Shown here: in pieces, positions 1 through 7,278 of the stretch | Position numbering within the stretch: the stretch's first letter is position 1 | How the letters are laid out: every line of letters begins with the position of its first letter | Assembly (NCBI GenBank): GCA_031539425.1 | Contig: JAVKLI010000030.1 | Coordinates: 1-16,578 of the forward strand | Direction of reading: 5' to 3' | Length of the DNA: 16,578 nucleotides | Source of the DNA: UBA4416 sp031539425 | GTDB lineage: Bacteria; Bacteroidota; Bacteroidia; B-17B0; Aurantibacillaceae | Program-made: the position numbers and the translations under genes | Notes under the pieces: generated by a model | What the model was told of the DNA's origin: nothing | Databases searched by the model: none | Seen by the model: the letters and a program-made list of their open reading frames with translations, nothing else

Positions 1-86
1 AAATACACTGATAGATATATAGATTATGATGTTGTAAAGGAAAAATATTGTACTTTTGATGGTACAGATTATAAAAATCGTTTTAA
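1..86 (+). repeat. dispersed direct repeat, copy 1 (86 bp)
   Basis: This stretch begins aaatacactgatagatatat and ends aaaaatcgttttaa. It matches 8707-8797 in the same orientation at roughly 80% or better, with one 4-bp and one 1-bp length difference. Similarity stops after cgttttaa in both copies. It is best explained as the 3' end of the same insertion-sequence type present twice. Confidence 0.85.
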
Positions 87-117
87 TGGGTTCTACGATT
101 TTTATTCAAACCTCTAA
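1..117 (+). pseudogene. 3' end of an ORF entering from the left, probably read-through tail of an IS5-type transposase
   Basis: An open frame runs in from the window edge and stops at TAA 115-117, giving 38 residues that start KYTDRYIDYD and end FYDFYSNL. Positions 1-86 align at the DNA level with 8707-8797, which directly follows a recognisable IS5-type transposase C-terminus in the same relative frame. There the frame stops at TGA right after KYTD, because that copy has ACTGACTG where this one has a single ACTG. The tail seen here is therefore probably not native transposase sequence: a 4-bp difference carries the frame past the original stop into the noncoding 3' end of the element. The alternative is an unrelated gene whose last codons happen to resemble the other copy. 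The N-terminal part lies outside the window, so the identity is inferred only from the paired copy. Confidence 0.45.
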
Positions 118-131
118 AAACTAATTTTTAG
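114..131 (+). terminator. weak AT-rich hairpin after the left-edge ORF
   Basis: The arms ctaaaaa (114-120) and tttttag (125-131) are perfectly complementary around a 4-base loop and overlap the stop codon of the left-edge ORF. The stem is almost all A-T, so it would be a poor intrinsic terminator. It may simply be part of the IS end. Confidence 0.2.
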
Positions 132-191
132 AACCCACCTTAAACTTAATCTATTTGAAAAACAGATTAATATATAAAAAACTTGTAATTT

Positions 192-199
192 TACCTTTA
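192..199 (+). promoter_or_regulatory. candidate Bacteroidota -7 element upstream of the M16 peptidase
   Basis: TACCTTTA differs at one base from the Bacteroidota -7 consensus TAnnTTTG and lies 41 bp upstream of the ATG at 241. I find no well-placed -33 TTTG, so the call is weak. Confidence 0.25.
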
Positions 200-240
200 T
201 AATTGCATTATAAACTAATCTGCCCTTTGAATAATTTTAA

Positions 241-1476
241 ATGATTGATTTTAAAAAAATAACCCTTCAAAATGGTTTAAAAGTAATTTATCATCAAGAT
301 ACAAGCACACCATTTGCTTGCTTAAATGTTTTGTATGATGTAGGCGCAAAAGATGAAGATGAATCAAAAACAGGTTTTGCACATTTGTTTGAACATTTAA
401 TGTTTGGCGGAAGTATTAATATTAATAGTTACGATGAACCTTTAGAAAAAGTAGGGGGTGAAAACAACGCCTTTACTACAAATGATTATACAAACTATTA
501 TGCCACAGCACCTGCAGATAACATTGAAACTTTATTTTGGCTTGAAAGCGATAGAATGCTGAGTTTGGCATTTAATAAAGAAAGCTTAGAAGTGCAGCGC
601 TCTGTTGTTATTGAAGAGTTTAAGCAGCGTTATTTAAATCAACCGTATGGTGATGTTTGGCTAAAATTAAAGCCTCTTGCTTATCAAACACACCCGTATA
701 AATGGTGTACTATAGGAAAATCTCTTAACCACATAGAACAAGCAAAATTAGAAGATGCAAAGCGTTTTTTTAACACCTTTTATACCCCAAGTAATGCCAT
801 ACTAGTTATTACCGGCAATATATCCTTTGAACAAACAGAGCATTTTGCAAAAAAATGGTTTGAACCAATTGCCTCTAAACCCAAACCTATTAGAAAATTA
901 CCAGTAGAATTAACACAATTAGAAGCTCGAGAACAAACTGTATATGCTGATGTACCAATTAATGCCATTTATAAAGCGTATCATATGTGCGCAAGAATTG
1001 ATAACGAGTATCATGCAACAGATTTAATTTCTGACATACTATCAAGCGGTAATTCATCACGGTTTTATAAAAAATTAATAAAAGATAAACAATTGTTTTC
1101 CGACTTAAATGCTTACATAATGGGTGATATAGACAAAGGCTTATTTGTAATAGAAGGAAAAGTAAAAGATGGGATTAATATTGAAGCTGCAAACTTGGCT
1201 ATTGAACATGAAATAAGCTTAATTCAAACAGAATTAGTTACTCCTGATGAATTAGAAAAATGCATCAATAAAGCAGAAGCTAGTATTACATTTAGCGAAA
1301 CTGACATTTTAACTAAAGCTACAAACCTTGCTATATCTGAACTATTGGGCGATGCCAATTTGATAAATAAAGAAATAGAAAATTATCAAAAAGTTTCAGC
1401 CATACAAATTCAGCAAGTTGCTAATACAGTGCTTCAAAAAAATAATTGTAGTACTTTATATTATTTAAAAAAATAA
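241..1476 (+). CDS. M16 family zinc metallopeptidase (insulinase/MPP-like)
   Basis: This is a zinc-dependent endopeptidase of family M16B, related to mitochondrial processing peptidase. The inverted zinc motif HxxEH is intact at residues 48-52 (HLFEH). The third ligand is the glutamate in the VVIEE segment near 125-126, about 74 residues downstream, which is the family spacing. At 411 residues it has the usual M16B length: an N-terminal catalytic half and a C-terminal inactive half that completes the clam-shell. No signal peptide is visible (it starts MIDFKKITLQNGLKV), so it appears cytosolic unless exported by another route. In many Bacteroidota a catalytic subunit like this pairs with a second M16 protein lacking the motif; none is adjacent here. 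The next gene starts 3 bp after its stop, so the two are probably co-transcribed. Its substrate is unknown. Confidence 0.93.
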   Translation: MIDFKKITLQNGLKVIYHQDTSTPFACLNVLYDVGAKDEDESKTGFAHLFEHLMFGGSININSYDEPLEKVGGENNAFTTNDYTNYYATAPADNIETLFWLESDRMLSLAFNKESLEVQRSVVIEEFKQRYLNQPYGDVWLKLKPLAYQTHPYKWCTIGKSLNHIEQAKLEDAKRFFNTFYTPSNAILVITGNISFEQTEHFAKKWFEPIASKPKPIRKLPVELTQLEAREQTVYADVPINAIYKAYHMCARIDNEYHATDLISDILSSGNSSRFYKKLIKDKQLFSDLNAYIMGDIDKGLFVIEGKVKDGINIEAANLAIEHEISLIQTELVTPDELEKCINKAEASITFSETDILTKATNLAISELLGDANLINKEIENYQKVSAIQIQQVANTVLQKNNCSTLYYLKK

Positions 1477-1479
1477 TAA

Positions 1480-2427
1480 ATGACTCTTTCCGACATTCAA
1501 AAAAAACTAAAGCAATTAAAATTTCCGCTTGACGCATTAAATGACTATCAAGCCCCAAATAGGCATTTTTATAAACTTAGTTATATAGAGCAATGCTTAA
1601 ACTTACTGTATAAACTTTCAAGCTTTAACGAATGTATATTTTTAGCAACTGTGTATCAATATGCCAATTTTGATGCTAAAAACATAAACAGTACTGCATC
1701 AACTAATTTGTTTATTCAACATTCTCAAAATGCCAATATAAGTGAGCAAACTAAACAAAGTGTTTTAGAAGTTTTAAATAATTTACAAATGGCACTACCA
1801 AAAGACCCCTTGGCCTTACAAATTAGAACAATCGAAATTCAAATTTTAAGTGAAACACTTGAAAAATTTATACCATTAGAACACAATAACTTTAAAGAAT
1901 TTCAGTTTAAAAGTATTGATCAATATAAAAAAGACAGAATAGAGCAATTACAATTGTATCATAAAATAGTTAATCTTAATCCAATGATAGAATATGTTAA
2001 AACTTTTAAACCAAAAGTAGGATTTTATGCAGGTAGCTTTAATCCTTTTCATAAAGGGCATTATAATATTTTACAAAAGGCAGAACAAATATTTGATAAA
2101 GTAATTATTGCGTGCGGTCAAAATATTGACAAAAAAAGCAAAGCTTATGTTTTACCAAAATTGGTTCAAAACAGAGAATTTATTCACTATCAAAGTTTTT
2201 TAACAGATGTAATGGCGGCACAAAATTACCCAGTTACCTTAGTAAGAGGGTTGCGAGATGCCAAAGATTTTGAATATGAAACAATTCAACTTAGGTGCTT
2301 GCAACAAGAAGCGCCATCTATTTCATGTGTTTATATCATTTCTGATGCTGAATTTGCACACTATAGCTCATCTGGTATTAGAACGTTAGAAGTTTATAAA
2401 AAACAAAAGCCTTATTTATTAGAATAA
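1480..2427 (+). CDS. CoaD-like phosphopantetheine adenylyltransferase with a ~170-residue N-terminal extension
   Basis: Residues ~178-315 form a nucleotidyltransferase domain of the pantetheine-phosphate adenylyltransferase type, which makes dephospho-CoA from ATP and 4'-phosphopantetheine. Visible motifs are GSFNPFHKGH (185-194, the T/SFxP...GH ATP-binding signature with the catalytic His at 194), the PPAT-like LVRGLRD (254-260) followed by FEYE, and SSSGIR (296-301), equivalent to the ISSS motif. CoaD is normally about 160 residues; this protein has 315. The extension (1-~170) has no recognised catalytic motif, but RHFYKLSYIEQCL (28-40) resembles the RHYHNLxHI segment of small HD-superfamily phosphohydrolases (COG4339 type). 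The histidines expected as metal ligands are replaced by Tyr, and the HD pair position reads QY (60-61). I infer a degenerate HD-like domain fused to CoaD. No other coaD is in the window. The 3' end overlaps the convergent OstA-like gene by 16 bp. Confidence 0.8.
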   Translation: MTLSDIQKKLKQLKFPLDALNDYQAPNRHFYKLSYIEQCLNLLYKLSSFNECIFLATVYQYANFDAKNINSTASTNLFIQHSQNANISEQTKQSVLEVLNNLQMALPKDPLALQIRTIEIQILSETLEKFIPLEHNNFKEFQFKSIDQYKKDRIEQLQLYHKIVNLNPMIEYVKTFKPKVGFYAGSFNPFHKGHYNILQKAEQIFDKVIIACGQNIDKKSKAYVLPKLVQNREFIHYQSFLTDVMAAQNYPVTLVRGLRDAKDFEYETIQLRCLQQEAPSISCVYIISDAEFAHYSSSGIRTLEVYKKQKPYLLE

Positions 2428-3953
2428 ATTTCACTCTTATATTTAGGCCTTATATTATCTAGCCAAATAAACAATGGCAGTTTAAATTTTTCAAAAACAA
2501 AATCTTTTAAAGGAAAAATTGTTTGTATTGGAGCGCCTTTTAATTTTACAGTTTGTGCAAAACCTTGAGAAAAATAAATAGTCATAAAGTTTGAAGTTGA
2601 ATGATTGATACCAATTACCTTATTTTCTTTTTTTGGAAAATAAATTACTTGGGCATTTTGATTAACTTGAATTTTATGGATGCTGTCATTTTTAAAAAAA
2701 ACTTCCATCTTTTTTCCTTCTATTTGATTAAACCAATTGTTTTCCAGCGAATCTGCTTTTTGAATGACAATAGCATTTGAAATCAATTCTATCATCTTAA
2801 TTTGATTTTTACCTAAATAGATTTTAATTTTTTTGGCAGTTATTTGCCCGTTATTAACCCATATTAGCGGTGAGTTTGGCATTATAATGCAAGAATCATG
2901 AATAGGAAAAATAAGAGAATCGCATTTTGCTTGAATAGATTTATTAAACGCTTTTACGTGTTTATAAGCATAAATAAATGTGTGTAACGAGTCGGGTTGA
3001 TTGTGGTATAAAGTATCCGCTGTAATATATAAAGTGTCTTTATTTTTAATATAATGTGCTACGGCTTTATTTGTTGCAATTATTCTTAAATGATCTTTCC
3101 AATATTCTACCAAATTGGCTGTTAAAATTGAATGATTAATGGTATCAATTACTTTTACATGATTAATAGCTTTAGCATAATTAATTTTGTTGTAATACAT
3201 AATTGTATCGGCACTTAGTTTTTTTTGTTTAGATATAATTAATGCTTGGTTATATATTTTGCAGATGTCTGTTTTGGTGTTATACCAACCTTTATTACTA
3301 AAAGCATAATCTGCTTTATTTTGCATGATGGTGGGACCTTCAAAGTGTATTGTTTTTTCAGATGTGTTATAAATGAGAGTATCGCTTTTTATTAAATAGG
3401 ATGGGTTTTTAAATACAACATCTAAGTGAAAAAATATTTTTTTTGATTGAGAATTATAAATACCTATAACACTTTTTAAAACATTACTTTTACTAGTAAT
3501 AGTGCCTGTGTTAGTATATAATACTTGATTTAAGTTGCTATCATACGTTAATTTATCGGCAGTAAGTGTCATCTCTTTTTCAATACATTTAACTTTACCT
3601 TTTATATAGGCTATTTTGGTATTGGTATTGTATTTTAACGAATCGCCATAAATAAATAAACTATCTCCTTTTTTTATTTGAACATTACTAAAGGCATCAA
3701 ACTGCTTTTTATCATACATATAGGCGCTATCGCATATCATAATTGTGCTCTCATGTTCGCACACTACATTACCTTTTAATATTTGAGCATCTGCATTTTT
3801 TGATTTATCAAAGCCCCACGTGTCAGCATGTATCAGCTTTATTTGTTTTGTAGCGCTATTGGTTTGACTAATTAAAGTAAAGGTAAAACCTAGTAAAATA
3901 AACAGTAACGCATACTTTAATTTTAAAAATACCTTAATAATTACAGCACTCAC
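2412..3953 (-). CDS. OstA/LptA-like envelope protein (OstA_2 type)
   Basis: This looks like the Bacteroidota relative of LptA, the periplasmic bridge protein of lipopolysaccharide transport. A signal peptide is evident: basic SAVIIKVFLKLK, a hydrophobic core over ~14-28 and likely processing near residue 30 (LISQ/TNS). From about residue 40 the protein consists of repeated beta-strand units of the pattern LKGNVVCEHES...CDSAYMY...FDAFSNVQI..GDSLFIYGDSL, typical of OstA beta-jellyroll repeats, through roughly residue 400. At 513 residues it is much longer than proteobacterial LptA (~185), as is usual for this subgroup. The best start is a GTG at 3953: there is no ATG before the signal peptide and the upstream frame offers nothing better. 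It follows HPPD by 30 bp on the same strand, probably as one transcript without functional linkage. Substrate binding is inferred from the family only. Confidence 0.8.
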   Translation of the reverse strand: MSAVIIKVFLKLKYALLFILLGFTFTLISQTNSATKQIKLIHADTWGFDKSKNADAQILKGNVVCEHESTIMICDSAYMYDKKQFDAFSNVQIKKGDSLFIYGDSLKYNTNTKIAYIKGKVKCIEKEMTLTADKLTYDSNLNQVLYTNTGTITSKSNVLKSVIGIYNSQSKKIFFHLDVVFKNPSYLIKSDTLIYNTSEKTIHFEGPTIMQNKADYAFSNKGWYNTKTDICKIYNQALIISKQKKLSADTIMYYNKINYAKAINHVKVIDTINHSILTANLVEYWKDHLRIIATNKAVAHYIKNKDTLYITADTLYHNQPDSLHTFIYAYKHVKAFNKSIQAKCDSLIFPIHDSCIIMPNSPLIWVNNGQITAKKIKIYLGKNQIKMIELISNAIVIQKADSLENNWFNQIEGKKMEVFFKNDSIHKIQVNQNAQVIYFPKKENKVIGINHSTSNFMTIYFSQGFAQTVKLKGAPIQTIFPLKDFVFEKFKLPLFIWLDNIRPKYKSEIYSNK

Positions 3954-3983
3954 AAAATATATTGTAACCTTATTTAATAAGCA

Positions 3984-5138
3984 TTATAAGGTACCTCTTT
4001 TTTCTTGCTCCCTTTCTATGCTTTCAAATAGAGCTTTAAAATTACCTGCACCAAAACCTTTGGCCCCCATACGTTGAATAATTTCAAAAAATAAAGTAGG
4101 CCTATCTTCTATAGGTTTGGTAAATATTTGTAATAAATAACCCTCTTCATCTGCATCTACTAAGATAGAAAGTTCTTGCAATTTTTTAATATCTTCCTTC
4201 ATTTTGCTCATATGCGAACCTAATCTTTTTGGAAGCTCATCATAATAAGCTTGTGGCGGAGGGGGTAAAAATTCAATGCCTCTCGCTTTTAATGCAGTTA
4301 CCGTTTTAATAATATCATTAGTAGCCACGGCTAAGTGTTGCACGCCTTCACCTTCGTAATAATCTAAGTATTCTTCTATTTGAGAGCGTTTATTGCCTTT
4401 GGCAGGTTCATTAATAGGAAATTTAATCCGCCCATTGCCGTTACTCATTACCTTGCTCATTAAGGCAGAATATTCTGTATGAATTTGCTTGTCATCAAAT
4501 GATAAAAAGTTTACAAATCCCATCACATCTTCATACCATTTTACCCAAGTATTCATTTGATTCCAACCTACATTACCAACCATGTGGTCAATAAATTTTA
4601 AACCTACCGATTCTGGGTTATAATCGCTTTTCCATGGCACAAAATTTGGTAAAAAAGTACCAGTATAATTTTTTCTTTCTACAAATAAATGTACCGTTTC
4701 ACCATATGTATGTATACCAGAACGTATCACCTCACCTTGTTCATCTTTTTCTTTAGTAGGCTGCATAAAAGGTTTTGCGCCACGTTTGGTGGTTTCTTCA
4801 AAGGCTTTAGTGGCATCATCTACCCATAAGGAAATAAATTTAACACCATCACCATGTTTTTTTATATGTTCTGCAATGGGTGATGTACTAATTAGGGGGG
4901 TTGTAAGTACTAATACAATTTTATCTTGTTTTAAAACATAAGAGGTACGGTCTTTTAAACCAGTTTCTAAACCTGCATAAGCAAAAGATTGAAACCCAAA
5001 TGCTGTTTTGTAAAAATGCGCCGATTGTTTGGCATTACCAACATAAAACTCTACATAATCTGTACCTAAAAGCGGTAAAAAATCTTGAGCATCTTTAAAA
5101 ATTTTTTCTAATCCGTATTCTACATTTTGAATTGACAT
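3984..5138 (-). CDS. hppD: 4-hydroxyphenylpyruvate dioxygenase
   Basis: It converts 4-hydroxyphenylpyruvate to homogentisate with Fe(II) and O2, the second step of tyrosine catabolism. The two vicinal-oxygen-chelate halves are both present: an N-terminal half from ~25 (DYVEFYVGNAKQSAHFY) to ~155, and a catalytic C-terminal half from ~180. The three iron ligands can be read as His185 (FIDHMVGNV), His268 (GVQHLAV) and Glu352 (TLFFEII), spaced 83 and 84 residues apart as in known HPPDs. The C-terminal GFGAGNFKALFESIEREQ gate helix is intact, and the length of 384 is normal. No homogentisate dioxygenase, fumarylacetoacetase or aromatic aminotransferase is nearby, so the rest of the pathway must be elsewhere or absent. 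The gene is transcribed divergently from pth across 69 bp. Confidence 0.96.
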   Translation of the reverse strand: MSIQNVEYGLEKIFKDAQDFLPLLGTDYVEFYVGNAKQSAHFYKTAFGFQSFAYAGLETGLKDRTSYVLKQDKIVLVLTTPLISTSPIAEHIKKHGDGVKFISLWVDDATKAFEETTKRGAKPFMQPTKEKDEQGEVIRSGIHTYGETVHLFVERKNYTGTFLPNFVPWKSDYNPESVGLKFIDHMVGNVGWNQMNTWVKWYEDVMGFVNFLSFDDKQIHTEYSALMSKVMSNGNGRIKFPINEPAKGNKRSQIEEYLDYYEGEGVQHLAVATNDIIKTVTALKARGIEFLPPPPQAYYDELPKRLGSHMSKMKEDIKKLQELSILVDADEEGYLLQIFTKPIEDRPTLFFEIIQRMGAKGFGAGNFKALFESIEREQEKRGTL

Positions 5139-5192
5139 AGTAATTTTGCTTTTATAAATTATTAAACTATGTAAAGTTAAAGTTTCTTTTTT

Positions 5193-5200
5193 TAATATTG
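5193..5200 (+). promoter_or_regulatory. candidate -7 element of pth
   Basis: TAATATTG matches TAnnTTTG at all but one base and ends 7 bp before the pth ATG at 5208. If used, the transcript would be leaderless or nearly so. No convincing -33 box is visible. Confidence 0.25.
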
Positions 5201-5207
5201 TAGTGTT

Positions 5208-5771
5208 ATGGATAAATATTTAATTATAGGGCTTGGAAATATTGGCGAAGAATACAACTTAACTAGGCACAATATAGGCTTTAAAATAGTTGATAAATTA
5301 GCTAAAGATGCAGAGTTTAAATTTAATACATCAAAATTAGCAGATGTATGTAATATTTCCATTAAAGGTAGAAAAACCATATTAATAAAACCGAGTACTT
5401 ATATGAATTTAAGTGGCAAAGCAGTTCAGTACTGGTTACAAGCTGAAAAAATTCAACTGAAAAACTGTTTAATTTTGGTAGACGATATAGCCTTACCATT
5501 TGGCAAATTACGATTTGCCCCTAAAGGCTCTGATGGCGGGCATAATGGTTTAAAAAATATACAAGAGGTACTTCAAACATCTGATTATAATAGATTACGT
5601 TTTGGTATTGATAATAAATTTAGTAGGGGAGGTCTATCTGATTATGTACTTGGAAAATGGAACGAAACAGAACAACAAGAATTAGACAAGGCACTTACAA
5701 AAGCTGCTGAAGCTGTTAAATCATATGTTTTTAGAGGGCTTGAAGAAACAATGAATTTTTATAATAAGTAA
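5208..5771 (+). CDS. pth: peptidyl-tRNA hydrolase
   Basis: It cleaves the ester bond of peptidyl-tRNAs released prematurely from ribosomes, recycling the tRNA in the cytosol. The key residues of the bacterial Pth family can all be read: Asn11 (GLGN), catalytic His21 (TRHNIGF), Asn67 (STYMNLSG), Asp93 (VDDIALPFG) and Asn113 (GGHNGLK). The length of 187 is normal and the protein is complete. The start ATG at 5208 gives the canonical MDKYLIIGLGN beginning. In many bacteria pth follows the ribosomal protein gene rplY; here it stands alone, opposite hppD. Confidence 0.97.
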   Translation: MDKYLIIGLGNIGEEYNLTRHNIGFKIVDKLAKDAEFKFNTSKLADVCNISIKGRKTILIKPSTYMNLSGKAVQYWLQAEKIQLKNCLILVDDIALPFGKLRFAPKGSDGGHNGLKNIQEVLQTSDYNRLRFGIDNKFSRGGLSDYVLGKWNETEQQELDKALTKAAEAVKSYVFRGLEETMNFYNK

Positions 5772-5819
5772 TTAATTTTAAATTGTTGCTACAAACGCAT
5801 TGCGCCATTATTTACTGCA

Positions 5820-5848
5820 TTGTATTATAAAAAAATATAGTATCTATG
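5820..5848 (+). promoter_or_regulatory. candidate Bacteroidota promoter for the TlpA-like gene
   Basis: TTG at 5820-5822 and TATCTATG at 5841-5848 (one mismatch to TAnnTTTG) are separated by 18 bp, close to the usual 19-20. The -7 element ends 10 bp before the chosen ATG at 5859, so the leader would be very short. Confidence 0.3.
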
Positions 5849-5858
5849 TTAATTGAAA

Positions 5859-7265
5859 ATGACAGTATTTTTTAATATTAACAAGGCACTATTAGTTATA
5901 ATTGTATCTTTTATTTTTACGCCACTAATCTCTCAAAACGTTAGTATCCTAGGCGTAACTGATACCATATTTAATCAAAAAACAATATATTTAAATTCAT
6001 TTACAGATTTTGTTTCGCTTACAAAACTTACAGAAAGTGTTGATACAATTAACGACCAAGGCCACTTTACTTTAAAAGCCCAAATAAATGAAATAACCCC
6101 AGTTACTTTAAATATTGATAACGTTTTTGGAAATTTTTATTTAGAACCCAATACTTCCTACACTGTTTATTTTTCAAAGCCCGACTCTACAATAAATCCG
6201 GATTTAAAAAGCGATATAGCCATTCAATTAATTTCCATTAGTTCTAATACAAATGACATTAATTTTCAAATTAGTTTGTTTAACAAACAACATAATTTGT
6301 TTTTTGAAAATCAAGAAGAATATTTAACGCCCAAAAAAATAACTCAAAAAATAGATTCGTTTACCACATTTTGCCGAAATATCTATTCAAATCATCCTAG
6401 TGATTTTTTAAAAAATTATATAAAATATACCATTGCTAATTTATACAGTTCAAGCACTGCAAATAAAAAAATGTTGGCTAAATATTTTATAAATAACAGT
6501 CCTATTTTATATAATAATAAAGATTATATGCGTTTTATAAAATCATATTATTTTGGGTATTTAATGTCAAAATCAACAGCGGCATGGGGGCAACACATTA
6601 ATGATTTACATAAAATTAATCAGTATCAAACTTTAAAATCAGCCCTAAAAAATGATTCTACCCTAAAAAATGATACCCTAAAAGAATTGATTATATTAAC
6701 AAATATGATGGAACTTTATTATAACCCTTCTTTTCATAAACCTCATATTCAAAGCATTGTTGAACAAATTTATCATAGTACCTCATATTATAAAAACAAA
6801 CAAATTGCCCATCACTTTATAAATTATATTAATTTATTACAGCCAAATTCGGTGGCACCAAATGCTGTGATGTTAGACTACAAAAACAATCAAGTTCAAT
6901 TAAATTCATTTATTGGAAAATATATTTACCTTAATTTTTTTTCAACCACAAGCCCAACGAGTTTAAAAGAAATGATGAACCTAAAAACTTTATTTAATAA
7001 ATACCATAAACAACTTACCATTATTAGTGTTTGCTTAGATAATACTTTTGAAGTATACCAACAATTTGTTAAAAATAACTCAGATATTAAGTGGCCTGTA
7101 TTTTACCAAACCCCTCAAGCAAGAAGTGCGTATAATATCATTAGCGCGTCGGCTTATTTTTTAATTGATAAAAATTTTTATTTGTTGTATTCTCCAGCAA
7201 TTGCTCCAAGCGAAGGAATTGACAAAAAACTGAACGCTATCTTATTTCCTAAAAAAAACAATTAA
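5859..7265 (+). CDS. exported TlpA/thioredoxin-fold protein lacking the CxxC cysteines
   Basis: I take the ATG at 5859 as the start, in preference to the TTG two codons earlier, because it gives a clean signal peptide (basic NINK, hydrophobic LLVIIVSFIFTPLI, processing near residue 26 before QNVS). The product is 468 residues. Residues ~30-110 look like the beta-rich DUF4369-type domain common at the N-terminus of Bacteroidota TlpA-like proteins, followed by a helical region to ~330. The C-terminal ~130 residues (from NAVMLDYKNNQVQL) form a TlpA/AhpC-like thioredoxin fold. The active-site segment reads NFFSTTSPTS instead of NFWATWCGPC, so both redox cysteines are Ser (365 and 368). It therefore cannot act as a disulfide oxidoreductase; a binding or scaffolding role is possible. 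A GNAT-like gene follows 13 bp later, probably co-transcribed. The fold assignment is good; the function is unknown. Confidence 0.72.
   Translation: MTVFFNINKALLVIIVSFIFTPLISQNVSILGVTDTIFNQKTIYLNSFTDFVSLTKLTESVDTINDQGHFTLKAQINEITPVTLNIDNVFGNFYLEPNTSYTVYFSKPDSTINPDLKSDIAIQLISISSNTNDINFQISLFNKQHNLFFENQEEYLTPKKITQKIDSFTTFCRNIYSNHPSDFLKNYIKYTIANLYSSSTANKKMLAKYFINNSPILYNNKDYMRFIKSYYFGYLMSKSTAAWGQHINDLHKINQYQTLKSALKNDSTLKNDTLKELIILTNMMELYYNPSFHKPHIQSIVEQIYHSTSYYKNKQIAHHFINYINLLQPNSVAPNAVMLDYKNNQVQLNSFIGKYIYLNFFSTTSPTSLKEMMNLKTLFNKYHKQLTIISVCLDNTFEVYQQFVKNNSDIKWPVFYQTPQARSAYNIISASAYFLIDKNFYLLYSPAIAPSEGIDKKLNAILFPKKNN
6643..6683 (+). repeat. short in-frame tandem repeat in the TlpA-like gene
   Basis: The 14-base string ccctaaaaaatgat occurs at 6643-6656 and again at 6661-6674, followed by a partial third unit from 6676. 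The protein reads ALKNDSTLKNDTLKE. It looks like recent slippage duplication in the linker region. Confidence 0.7.
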
Positions 7266-7278
7266 TCCTTAAGCGGTA

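Larger units (their letters stand above)
1..139 (+). mobile_element. putative right end of an IS5-family insertion sequence
   Basis: The segment shares 86 bp with the transposase remnant at 8707-8797. Its outer edge may be the 19 bases at 121-139 (ctaatttttagaacccacc), which look like a terminal inverted repeat and are followed by TTAA at 140-143, a plausible 4-bp IS5-type target duplication. Part of that end (tagaaccca, 129-137) is repeated in inverted orientation at 87-95 (tgggttcta). The left end of the element is outside the window, so the boundary is a guess and the family call rests on the second copy. Confidence 0.35.

Noticed and set aside
5853..5858. TTG start two codons upstream for the TlpA-like protein
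   Set aside because: The ATG at 5859 gives an equally good signal peptide and lies better relative to the promoter candidate.
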